Shown here one piece after another: positions 22,279-32,096 of a stretch of DNA of 64,000 nt. A program made the translations under genes and the position numbers. The notes below the pieces were generated by a model. The model saw nothing but the letters and a program-made list of their open reading frames with translations. It was not told the DNA's origin and did not search any database. The first letter of the stretch is position 1, and each line of letters begins with the position of its first letter. Source of the stretch: Collybia mongolica (lineage: Eukaryota > Basidiomycota > Agaricomycetes > Agaricales > Clitocybaceae); contig JAAXNY010000002.1 of NCBI GenBank assembly GCA_013420905.1, positions 434,001 through 498,000 of the forward strand. The letters are read 5' to 3'.

Positions 22279-23192
22279 CTAAGAGAATCATATCAGATTG
22301 GGGTCTACAATTTGCATCTCAATTTATAAATGCCTTTAACAAACTGCTTGGGGTAGAGACTATGCTATCCACTGCCTATCACCTACAAATTGATGGTCAA
22401 ACAGAATGACTAAATCAGGAGATAGAACAGTACCTACACCTGTTTGTTAACTACCACCAGGATGATTGGGTGGAATGGCTGTCAATTGCAGAATTCTCTT
22501 ACAACAACAAAATCCAAAGTGCAACTAAACAATCTCCCTTCTTTCTGGAATATGGCAGACACCCCTATACAGGAATGGAAATCAACAGGGAATCATCAGT
22601 AGAGGCAGCCAATAACTTTGCACAATGAATGAAGAAGGCACAAGAGGAGGCCCAAGCTGCATTGAAAAAGGCAGCAGAAGACATGTCCAGGTTCTACAAT
22701 GCAAAACATCAGGAGGCACCCAATCATGCAATTGGCCAAAAGGTGTGGTTGGATGCTGAAGACCTTTGGACAAAGCAACCTTCAAAGAAGCTTGATAATA
22801 AATGCTTGGGCCCCTTTGAAATTCTGGAGAAGGTTGGATCTCATACTTACAAACTCAAACTCCCTGCAACATAGAAGGTTCACCCTGTATTTAATGTGGT
22901 AAAATTAAAACCCCACATTGCAGACAATATTCCTGGAAAAGTTCTAGAGATACCCAAACCACCAATTCTCATTGAAGACAAAGAAGAATATGAGATTGAG
23001 AAGATCTTAGATTCCAAAGGGATCCAGAAAGACCTCTATTACCTTGCCAAGTGGAAAGGGTATCCACATGAAGAGAACACTTGGGAACCTGCACATAATA
23101 TGGGACATGCAAATGATACTGTTCAGGAATTCCATTGCTCCAGGCCGGGGGCCCCTCAGCAAATTGGAGCATTATATAATCAGATCACATAG
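22279..23192 (+). pseudogene. Gypsy integrase C-terminal part with chromodomain
   Basis: Continues the integrase core after Copia: IISDWGLQFASQFINAF, LSTAYHLQIDGQTE, a stop, then LNQEIEQYLHLF, WLSIAEFSYNN, and the GPFEILEKVG GPY/F-type module. It ends in a chromodomain (YEIEKILDSKG, YLAKWKGYPHEENTWEPAHN). Three nonsense codons (two TGA, one TAG) are explicable by C-to-T or G-to-A changes. The chromodomain places it among chromoviruses, in which it directs integration to modified chromatin. Confidence 0.88.
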
Positions 23193-23266
23193 AGACCACT
23201 GTACAACTTAACTGAGCCAGACAATGATTGCTTAACCCCTTCACAACCATAACATCATCTTACGCC

Positions 23267-25452
23267 ATGTCCAACCAAACTGCCACTGCACTCATCATCA
23301 TATTCGCTGTTGTTTTCTGGACCCTCTTTCTTGCAGTGGTCTACTTTACCTATAGGGAGCAAAGAAACCCAGACAGTTGGTTAAACTGGCTGTCTTAGGC
23401 AATCCAAGCTGAAGCCAAGGGTCAGAACTGCCAGTACTTCACACTCCCCCACATCCTGCAGAGGATTCCGATCGGAATCCAGAATTCCGACAGGAATCTG
23501 ATTGGAATCCAGAGGAATGCAGGAAGATTTTGAAAAAGTTTTAAAACAGAAAATTCCTTTGAGGAATTCTGCAATATTCCGCTCGGATTCCGCTCAGAAC
23601 ACAGAATTCTGATTGAAATCATTGGAATTCCGCAGAATTTTGAGGAATTTCTTACAAAGTGTGGAAGAAGAAAATTCTCAAAGGAATTCCACAACATTCT
23701 GCTCGGATTCTGATCAGAATCATAAGTTTTAAGTCAAAACAGTCAATAAAGTCAACAGTATATCTAACATTTTGAAGTACTAAATTACTCTCTTTCAGCC
23801 TGTCTTTTTAAAATCTGTTGAGTATGATAAAAAAGCACTCTATAATTAATAGGATAAAACATGTATTATTACTAAATATAATACATATATGATAAGATAA
23901 ATTTAATATAGGTGGGGCCCCCGCCCCCCCGTCGTCCTCGTCGGCCCCCGCGACATCGTCAGCGGCCTGCGCTTCAGCGGCGACGGCACTGGCCGCTCTA
24001 CTTGCCGCTGTCCCCGTCCCCGCCGCCGCCGCCGCCGTCCTCGTGGTGGTGGTGGTCGTCTTTGTTGTAGTTGTTGTTGTTGTTGTCGCGCCGTTGTTGG
24101 TGCCGCCACTGCCGCTGCTGTTGCCGTCATTGCCGCAGGCCTCGTCGGCACTGTTGCTGCTGTTGCTGTTGCTGTCTTCGTCGTTGTCGTTGTCATTGTC
24201 GTTGCCGCCTTCCTCACTATTGCTGTTGGCGGCCGTATCGTTTGTCTTGAGTTCCTGAAGTGGGGGGGAGGGGGACGTGCTGCATGGTGAGCGTGTGGGT
24301 GAGCGGCGGTGTATGACTCACCTGGTTCTGCCCCTCGGGGTGCCCTTTCCTCGTCGTCCCCTCGTTCCGCGTCCGTTTCTATCCTTCTCCCCACACCGTC
24401 TTGTGCGTCATCATGTCGACGTCGGTTGGCGTTCGATGCATTGGCGTTGGCGGCGTGGGTGCGTTGGTGTTGGTGTCGGCATTGGCGGTTTGGTGGACGT
24501 CGTTGATGTGGTTGAAAAGAACCAACGAAGACGTGGCAACGGTAATGTGACCGTTGCACGTGCCTCATAATCATGTGACCTAAGTCTGTTGACTTGAGGC
24601 CAGTGAGCCGGCAGCTAGAAATGCCCGCCTTGCCCAACGGTTATGAACGCCAAACATATTACGTAATTTTCGTGCCTGTACACGTTCGAACCTAGTCGGA
24701 TGCAAATTTTTCACCGCCGTTATGTGATGTTATTAATAACAAATAGTATATATAATTTGTGTAAATAAAATTTATATTACTAATCTGATTAGTAATCAAA
24801 CACGTGACCACAATGCATCGTCACAACGCTCCGGCATTCCATCCAGGAATTCCGATAGAATTCCTGTGGACTCTGTCAGAATTTCAGTATTCTGAAGCCG
24901 GAATTCCTGTGGAATTTCATTCCGCTCGGAATCCGAGCGGAATCCGTTCGGAATTTTTATCTATTTTTACAGCCATTTTCTATTACTTCTGCAGCCAAAA
25001 TTCCGACAGGAATCCGAGCGGATTCCTGTCGGAATTGAGGATTCCGCTCGGAATCCGCTGGAAGATGTGGGGGAGTGTAAAGACCTCAGAACTGCAACCC
25101 TTGAACAGCTGGATGTTGTCACCCTCACTCTCCTCACCCTCATTGCATCCTGAATCCTTCTGCCCCAATTGAACTCACTCCTCTTATGTCAATTCCACCA
25201 CCCACACATACAACAATTGAACCCACTTCCCTCCCATCACTTCCACCACCTGCATATATTCAGTTTGACTCTGTGGGGCCTTATACTCCCAAATTGCAAT
25301 GGTCTGTTGAACAAGACCTAGAGGAAGATAGAAGGTACTATCTGCCTATCTTTACTCTCCCCAACAGACAGTTAGAAGAGTTGCCCACAAACCACACAGT
25401 GACCAAATTGTGTTGTGGAAAACACAAAGCTTGTTGGGGGATGATATCATGA
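23267..25452 (+). pseudogene. Extra Gypsy ORF: single-pass membrane protein, split by a transposon
   Basis: The ATG at 23267 opens a 43-residue segment with one strong membrane helix (TALIIIFAVVFWTLFLAVVYF) followed by a basic patch and a TAG at 23396. The same frame continues to the left TSD of the Mutator-like element (23422-23431). It resumes after its right end at 25086 and, after a TGA, runs through a Pro/Ser/Thr-rich tail (SIPPPTHTTIEPTSLPSLPP) to a terminal block rich in charged residues. It ends just inside the putative 3' LTR. I do not know this protein; its position after integrase is that of an env-like or accessory gene. Continuity across the insertion rests on frame agreement. 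Confidence 0.5.
23432..25085. mobile_element. Non-autonomous Mutator-like element, copy 1 (CpG-rich)
   Basis: Flanked by a perfect 10-bp direct repeat TCAGAACTGC (23422-23431 and 25086-25095). Ends are inverted: AGTACTTCACACTCCCCCAC and, reversed, AGGTCTTTACACTCCCCCAC. Both subterminal regions are packed with short inverted motifs such as ATTCCGCTCGGAAT. The interior (23905-24760) is a GC-rich low-complexity block with no transposase. The 10-bp TSD and long ends fit the Mutator-like superfamily. It inserted into the extra ORF of the Gypsy and is still CpG-rich, so it is younger than its host. Confidence 0.65.
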
Positions 25453-25788
25453 AAATTATATTCCCATCTTATCTCTGTCTTTTTGATCTTATCTCATCTC
25501 TTATCTAGTGGGATCAGCTGTTAATTCATCTATCCCCAGTAGTTACAATTCTCCCATCATTCCCATCATTCCATTTCATCATTTGATTGATGCTGTATAC
25601 TACCCTGGTTATGTTTGGTTTACCTCTCTCCATATTTGTTCTACTCTGGTTCCCCTTAGGTAGTTGTATATATACTGCACCTCTAGCTGGTTGTTCTGTA
25701 GTCTTGATCTTGTCTATTCTCTGCAATACAGACAGGTCTTCTCAACTCTCTATCTCTTGTGCAATCTCTCCTCTTCTACTCTCTGACA
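25432..25788 (+). repeat. Putative 3' LTR of the Gypsy element
   Basis: Begins TGTTGGGGGATGATATCA and ends CTCTCTGACA, with a TATA-like GTATATATAC near 25668. Plavaka-like coding sequence on the other strand starts right after. No second copy is present in the window, so the limits are inferred from TG..CA ends and flanking homology. Confidence 0.5.
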
Positions 25789-26550
25789 TTCTGCAGTGAC
25801 TGTTATTATTGCGTTGCTGATACAAGTAGTGCCCTGTATGGGGCTTGTGCTGGCCCTTCATTGAACAACCAAGCTGGCCACCACGTGCACTATGGTGGCC
25901 AACACATCTGTCAATTTCAGTCATTCCAAGTGCATCTGCTGTGGATAGAGCTAGGATGATGCAGGGTTGGATGATCATGGATGCAACTGCATCCCACATG
26001 CAAAGACTGGCACCATTATTTTCATGCTGAAGGGCCAAGAGGTGATGCATTCCACAGTAGAGGTAAGAATCTGTGATCTTCAGCTTGTTATGCCCAGGAA
26101 TGATAGTACCAGGGAACACTCACTTTTTCTGATAGCATTGATTAGGAGAAAAGTTATTCAGAATCCAAATCAAAATCCATGTATCAGATTTCTTGTTTTG
26201 GTAAAGTTGCTCCATTGAGTAATGAAGAAACAATAGTGTCATCACCTGTGATCTTGATACATTTAGCAAGATCCCACATCTCACTGCCAGAAAATATGTC
26301 ATTATAAATGATATCTCCACCATCTGCTGCTTGAAGACTATCAACTATCTCTGCCACCTCTCTCATTTTTTTGGTCCAGGTAATGCATGCCTGTAGCCCC
26401 TGAGTGAGATCGGCACAATGCCTGTAGTGAGGGCCAAGAAGAATTGTACAAAATTGCTGGCAAGGGACTTCCTTTCCTGAGGACGTGAACTCAGTTGTGT
26501 CATAACAAACTTCTTTACATATGCTGCAGGATTTCAGCTCAGAAAATGGC
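25789..26550 (-). pseudogene. Middle part of Plavaka-like (CACTA-group) transposase gene
   Basis: Read from 26550 leftward: AFTGPFSELKSCSICKE, QQFCTILLGPHY, VDSLQAADGGDIIYND, FSGSEMWDLAK, then the region around the catalytic fold (SDTWILIWILNNFSPN, MFPGTIIPGHNKLK, SYLYCGMHHLLALQ, GMTEIDRCVGHHSARG). The order and wording match Plavaka-type transposases of Agaricomycetes. It continues from 30046-30795 once the Mutator-like copy 2 is removed, and is cut at its left end by the Gypsy LTR. Stops and frameshifts are present. Confidence 0.72.
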
Positions 26551-27125
26551 CCTGTGAATGCTGTACTTTACACTGAGATACATGTCCTTGTGGACTCCAC
26601 ACAGACTGCATGCACATGTCCACAAGGACTCTGCACAGACTTGCACATGGACTCCACAGAGTCCATGCAGACTCACTTACTTTCTTTTACTATTAGTGTA
26701 CTTACTGTCTTTCTTATAATATGATAATAAATACAACATTATAGTAATCTAATATGGGTGGGGGCCCCCACCACCCCTGCCATCCCTGTCACCCTCATCA
26801 CCATTGTTTTCTGCTCCAGGTTGTGCAGGATGGGCCCCTGCAGCGTCATCAGTGGCCTGGGTAGTGGTGGTGGTGGCACTGGCATGGGTAGTGGCGGCAG
26901 CAGCACTGGCATGATCCAGCACTGGCCATTTTTCTTGCTGTTGTCCCCATTGTTCTTAGTCATTGTCTTCATTGTTCTTGTGGTGGTGGACATTGTCATT
27001 GTCCTCGTTCTAGTCTTTGTCCTTTGTTGTTGTCATTGTGCCATTGTTGGTATGGCTGCTGCTGCTGCTGTTGCCATAGTGGCCACAGGCCTTGTCATCA
27101 TGGTTGCTGCTGCTGCTGCTGCCTT

Positions 27126-27195
<70 letters not shown>

Positions 27196-27302
27196 ATTGT
27201 TGTTGTTGTTATTGTTGTTGTTATTGTTGTTGTTATTGTTGTTATTGTTGTTGTTGTTATTGTTGTTGTTATTGTTGTTGTTATTGTTGTTTTTGTTGTC
27301 AT
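27126..27302. repeat. (TTG)n microsatellite
   Basis: About 175 bp of TTG repeats with occasional ATT and TTT interruptions, inside Mutator-like copy 2. The equivalent part of copy 1 (about 24055-24215) is a TCG/TTG/TCA mixture, so the tract could have arisen by deamination of TCG to TTG plus slippage. Long poly-Asn, poly-Cys and poly-Val ORFs here are translation artefacts. Confidence 0.95.
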
Positions 27303-28623
27303 CTTCCAGGTGCACCAGGGCACCCTGGGCATTGGCAGCCATGTCCTTCTCACCTCGGGTTCCTGAAATGGGAGGGGACACGCTGTGTGGTGAGCGCGTA
27401 GGTGAGCAGCAGTGTGGGACTCACCCCCCTTTGCCTCTTGGCACACCCTTTCCTCATCATCACCTCATTCCACATCTGGTTCTACCCTTTGCCCCACATT
27501 GTCTTGTGTGTCATTATGTTGCTGTTGATTGGTGTTTGGTGCATTGGCGTTGGCAGTGTGGGCACGTTGGTGTTGGTGTTGGTGTTGGTGGTTTGGTTGA
27601 TGTGGTTGAAGAGAACCAATGAAGATGTGGCAATGGTAATGTGACCATTGCACATGCTTTGTAGTCATGTGATTTAAGTCTGTACACTTGAGGCCGATTT
27701 AGCCTGGAGCTTGAAATGCCCATCTTGCCCAATGGTTATGAATGCCAAACATATTACATAATGTTCTTGTCTACACATCTGAACCTAGTTGGACACAAGT
27801 TTTTCAGCACTGTTATGTTATGTTATTAATAACAAATCTGTCTATATTAAAGTACTACGGCCGTGTGAATTTGATTGTGACTAATCCTGACTAAGCGCTG
27901 ACTAAGTCTGACAAAGCAGCAAAAAAGTTGTCTTTTAAGTAGAGTGCTGACTAAGGATGACAAAGCAGGAAAATTGTTGAAGTCACATGCCATGTCACCT
28001 GCTCAAGTCACCTGCTTAAGTCACCCTTAATTACCACAATAAATTCTAACATTACATATCTTGCTTTAAAAACTAATACATTATATATTTAAAAAAAAAT
28101 CTATCCAGGTAACATGCTAAGACACATACTAATCACCTGATCTGCAACACCACATCACATGACCTCCAAAGCGGACTAAGTCAACAAATAACAAACAATA
28201 CCTATTAACCTTAAGCTGCCTCATAAATTTCAGATGCTCAAACTGGAAAAAAAAAAGTATTTAAATGGTGCCACTACCCATAAAATTACAAATCAAAGTA
28301 GAACATGGAAAGCATGCAGATAAAAATGGAAATGAGTTTATCTGAGCAATTTGGTTGTTAATCCATAAATTAACATAAAATGTTCTAACACTACAAAGCC
28401 TGCTTTAAAATCTGATACATTCTATTTTGAAAAAATTACTCTCTGTCTAACCCTATCTTTAGAACAATAGGAATCCAGTGCAAATGAGTAAGGGAAATAG
28501 TAATACATGGTTGAGAGAAATATTATAGGTAGAAGAAACATTGATTCCAAGGATTTTGAATAGAGCTGATCCCTATCAAATTAGAGCGATAACAACTAAC
28601 TTTTCACATAATAATTTGCAAAT

Positions 28624-29600
28624 GTGATAGGAATTGACTACACAATATTGGACAGCATTGTTGCCTTTGATGCAGTCAACTGGCTATTCCAAAATATTAG
28701 AGGAGATGATAGAGCCTTTGGTAGGCTAATTATAGTATTTGATGGTGCAGACTGTGGGGATGAACTTCAAATACTCAAACTAAAGAAAAATCTGTACTTA
28801 TATGGTGTTACTAATGATAAAATGAGACTTTCCAAATGGCAAATTGAAATTGGCCATGGGAAGCTTACAGATGGCAATGGAAATGTCACCTTACCTAGCC
28901 ACTTTTATGATGCTGAGAATACTGTGGAGTCTCTAACTGACACATTATATCCTGACATTGGAAACCCTGTTCTAAAACCTGATACATTTTACCCTGAGAG
29001 AGCTATTCTTTCTGCCAGAAATGGTGATGTTGACTCTCTCAATAAAAAAGTACTGGATATGTTTCCTGGAGATGGCAAGATGTACCACAGTGCAGATTGT
29101 ATTGCATATGAAGGAATTGATGGAGCTGAAGCAATATACCCTGTTGAATATCTGAATGTTATCAATGTATCAGGGCTACCTCTATCTATGTAAGCTAACT
29201 TAAAAAGTGGGGTGCCATGTAATGATATTGCACAATTTGAACACAGTTGATAGTCTTTACAATGGGTCAAGGGAAATAATAACATGGACAAGCAACCATA
29301 TTGTAGAAGTATAGTTAATTGGGAGGCAAAATGATAGGCATAAAGAAATTATCTCAAGATTCCAAATGATGCCATCTAATAGCCTGATAGCTTTTAAATT
29401 GGCATGGTCACAACTGCTTTTATAGCTGGGATTCTGTATGACAATTAACCAATATCAAGGGCACTGATTACACCAAGTTGGACTTGACTTTAGATCTCCT
29501 GTAGTTATACATGGGCAGTTTTATATTGTGATTTCACAGGTAATATTGGTACATGGAATCAAAGCTATGATACCAAATACTGTAGACAATAGGGTCACTT
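28624..29600 (+). pseudogene. C-terminal part of Helitron Pif1-like helicase
   Basis: After divergent upstream sequence, the frame 28624-29193 encodes a Pif1-type helicase segment (RLIIVFDGADCGDELQIL; PERAILSARNGDVDSLN; YPVEYLNVINVSGLPL). After a stop the homology goes on in the same direction: LKSGVP, then FCMTINQYQGH, VGLDFRSPVVIHGQFYIVIS, the motif VI region. Several stops and a lost Walker A show it is dead. In intact elements the helicase unwinds DNA during rolling-circle transposition. Confidence 0.75.
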
Positions 29601-29789
29601 TAACAGTAAAGATGTTCCTTTGGAGTAGAAGTATTATATGGATTATGATTTGAATAGGGAAAAAAGCCTACATCCAAAATATTGAAATTGAACATAGAAT
29701 AAAGTATTGAGACTAAGATGGGAGTCTGGGGGCAGAGCCCCCAGCAAGCTGAAGGTTACGTGGTAGAGCCATGGGTGAGTGTAGCAGTG

Positions 29790-29806
29790 CCGTGGCGTAG
29801 CCACGG
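29790..29806 (+). other. Helitron 3'-terminal hairpin
   Basis: Perfect 7-bp stem CCGTGGC/GCCACGG with a GTA loop, 12 nt before the inferred Helitron end. In Helitrons this hairpin acts as the transposition terminator. Confidence 0.8.
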
Positions 29807-30056
29807 GCCATAAGCTTGTAGTATACATAATTTGAGTAAATAAAAATTATATTAGTAATCTGGTTAGTAAGAGACTGGCCATGCGGACTCTGCAAGCTGT
29901 CCATCCATGCTTGTCCATGTGTCCGTGTAAAATTACATGGTTTGATGCAGACTCAGCACGGGCACAGATTGTCATTTGGCTGAGTGTCCTGCCAAATGAG
30001 TCCACATGGAGTCCACATGGGTTATGTGGCTTAGTGTAAAGACCTCCTGTGGATGC

Positions 30057-30795
30057 ATGATATGAATTTATGCACATATCATTGTAGACTGCAACAACAC
30101 CTGTAATTTGGGCAACCAGCTTTTTCACAGCATGGTGGGAGAGAATGCCAGAGTCTGGATAACAATGAAGTATTGATTTACAGTAGGCATGGTATGTTTC
30201 TTCTAATGCATTTGTAACTGCCAAGAATGGATCAAGAGAGAGTCAAATATCAGGGTTGGCAAAGCTTGGTTGGTTCCTCACGAGGGTTACAGAGACAATA
30301 TATGACATCATCATCCAGGTTCCTATTTTTGAAGGTTGCAGCATGAATCTCCATAATAAACTCCTGAGTAAATTTGATACTTTCAATAAGAGAAACAGTG
30401 TTTGGCATATCACCCATTTCAGGTTCCTCATTACCAGGTGTCATTGACAATTGGTCATGGCCAAGCTGACTGAGGCCTTGAAAAGCAATAGCGCGAGCAT
30501 GCCATTCAGTCTGCAGTGCAGCATCTTGCCACTCGTGCTCATCAAATTCACCAGGGTCAGAACTGTCAGAATCTTCGAGTTGGGGATCATTGGTGCTGTC
30601 ATCTTGATGCGAGATGAAGGGATCGTCACAAAAATGACTGGCAGATTGTTCATTGTGATTGTGGACATTGATATCATTTGAATCATCCTGAAGTTTATTG
30701 TGCTCAGAAAGATAGCAAGCGTGAGGCAAATTGAGGTTCTGATCTGCCCCCGCCGACTTCAAGCACCTGTAGCCAATGTGGCCACCGCTTTCCAT
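30057..30795 (-). pseudogene. N-terminal part of Plavaka-like transposase gene (right copy, continuous across repeat boundary)
   Basis: Read leftward from about 30740: an acidic Asp/Ser-rich N-terminus, SIKFTQEFIMEIHAATFKN (crossing the repeat boundary at 30351), AVTNALEETYHAYCKSIL and HHAVKKLVAQITGVVAVYNDM, then CINSYHAS at the Mutator-like insertion. These are the blocks that precede the cysteine motif in Plavaka transposases. One frame change occurs near 30240. This copy shows the original context of the sequence truncated at 6294. Confidence 0.72.
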
Positions 30796-32096
30796 ATCTG
30801 GAAGATGTAGGCCTCGAGATCGCAGAGTACATCTTAGAGCAGCACTCCCAATTGTGTTCCAGGCCACCCAGGTGAGTCTCTGACTATTTCAACTCTTTAG
30901 ACGATATTATAACTGGCGACGTAGCTAGAAACATATTCACATGGCGCTTTGGCTGGAGTGGAGTGGGACATCAAATATAGAAGCATCATCAACCACCGAC
31001 CGGGCAGGGTCTCAGGAGGACACAGGGGTGTCTGAAATACTTGACACTGTGAAGAAGAGGCGAAAGTACGAGACAGACATGATGGGGAGGAAAGCAGTCC
31101 TTGAGGCTGACCCATATGGGAGAGACGTCACTGCAAAGAGTATCGTCTGCAATGGGTGCGACAAAACAATACGGTTAGATCGACGCAATGACTACTACCC
31201 CGGCCTCTGGGTGAAGCATCGCGACAAGTGTCAAGCGAGGGCACAGCCCTCAAAGGTAGCGGAAGCCGTCTGAGTTATTAACAAACCCCGACTGATTTGT
31301 CTTATCTGATCCCACCATACAAGCAAACAGCACGAGAGACTGCCAAGGAAGTCGTATGGGGCGAAAAGGTGGGGGTAGGGGGGGAAACGCAAAGCCGTAA
31401 CGCGTGCCAGAATCGCCAAGCCTGGAGACTCGTCGGGTGCAAGAACACTCTCTCCTACACAAGGACATAACTTCGAACCCAGCACAAGGCCAAGGTCCTG
31501 GAATGGTGCTTCAGTTGTTAGGACCTCTGCCCGCCCCATGCCAGCTGGAGCTCAAGTTTTTAGTTTGCGATATGCGGGTCCACTCGCTCCGTTAGGTGAC
31601 GACTTCAGGGAAATGGGGAAGTCGGAGCCTGTACCAACTGCCGCTGCTCCCCAGGCTCCCCTAATGCACACTGACATCGCCCATGGGACCAATTCCCTTG
31701 TCAGAGAAATATAATCTCCCAGTGCAAGTTGTTCTCTTTTTAGCAGGGGCCATAAGACCAATACATATCCATTTTTATGGGAAGAGGATGACGATAGTAA
31801 CGAGGATGTCAAAAGTGACAATTATTCGGTCTGAAGCGCCATTCGCAACAGGTTAGGATTTATTCATGGAAAATCATGGCACCACATTGACAAAACTTTC
31901 TAAAAAAGGTCTGGACCAGTGGGCCGAGCGTGGACAATATCGTTACTCCACTCGCCGAAAACTGATGCACGTATTTCAGCAGCGCAGGACTAGGGAGTTC
32001 AATGAGATGCCGCCGGCATCACCTTGTTCCTCCGACGATCGCTCAAGCCCTGGAGAACACTACGAGTTACGGGAAATGCGCGGAGATGAGTTTTGA
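30745..32096 (+). pseudogene. Gene B (right copy)
   Basis: Inverse copy of 4548-5900 with the same defects: missing first exon and the frameshift before the SEAPF block. Substitutions in the first finger exon change Lys to Gln between the two Cys codons and Glu to Val a few codons later; the Cys and His codons are kept. The second-finger exon is identical apart from a Pro-to-Leu change upstream of it. Confidence 0.6.

Larger units (their letters stand above)
15787..25788 (+). mobile_element. Decayed chromovirus-type Gypsy retrotransposon, 5'-truncated, carrying nested insertions
   Basis: The plus strand contains RNase H, the integrase zinc finger and core, a chromodomain, an extra ORF and a probable 3' LTR. 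It is interrupted by Copia (16805-22273, inside integrase) and by a Mutator-like element (23432-25085, inside the extra ORF). Gag, protease and RT are missing: the element begins abruptly at the head-to-head junction at about 15787. Removing the insertions restores continuous homology. It appears to sit inside the Plavaka-like transposase gene, whose sequence resumes at 25789. Confidence 0.75.
27837..29818 (+). mobile_element. Non-autonomous Helitron with Pif1-helicase remnant
   Basis: 1982 bp from TCTGTCTATATT to a 3' end reading AAGCTTG. It lies between the A and T of a target whose uninterrupted version exists in Mutator-like copy 1 (24743/24744). A 17-bp hairpin (CCGTGGC-GTA-GCCACGG) at 29790-29806 ends 12 nt before the 3' terminus, the canonical Helitron arrangement; a second hairpin (CTGGGGGC-AGA-GCCCCCAG) lies near 29727. 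The terminal tetramer is CTTG rather than CTRR. The 5' region has GACTAAG/GACAAAG-type short repeats. No Rep domain is seen, so it would depend on an autonomous partner. Confidence 0.8.
26562..30045. mobile_element. Non-autonomous Mutator-like element, copy 2 (CpG-depleted), containing a Helitron
   Basis: Flanked by an 11-bp repeat CCTGTGRATGC with one mismatch (26551-26561 and 30046-30056). Ends read GTACTTTACACTGAG and, reversed, AGGTCTTTACACTAAG, matching copy 1 at both extremities. Subterminal repeats are of the GTGGACTCCA type. The interior 26755-27836 aligns with copy 1 interior, but nearly every CG has become TG or CA. It sits inside the Plavaka-like transposase gene. Without the Helitron it is about 1.5 kb, close to copy 1. 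Confidence 0.65.

Noticed and set aside
23903..24637. 244-codon minus-strand ORF rich in Arg, Pro, Thr and Ala
   Set aside because: It covers the GC-rich low-complexity interior of Mutator-like copy 1; the equivalent sequence in copy 2 has decayed and no domain is visible.
27010..27446. Long poly-Asn, poly-Thr, poly-Cys, poly-Val and poly-Leu ORFs in all frames
   Set aside because: They are translations of the (TTG)n tract inside a transposon, open in every frame because the repeat has no stop.
23442..30036. CACT..AGTG ends of the two elements as evidence for CACTA transposons
   Set aside because: Direct repeats of 10 and 11 bp outside slightly longer shared tips fit Mutator-like elements better than the 2-3 bp TSD of CACTA.
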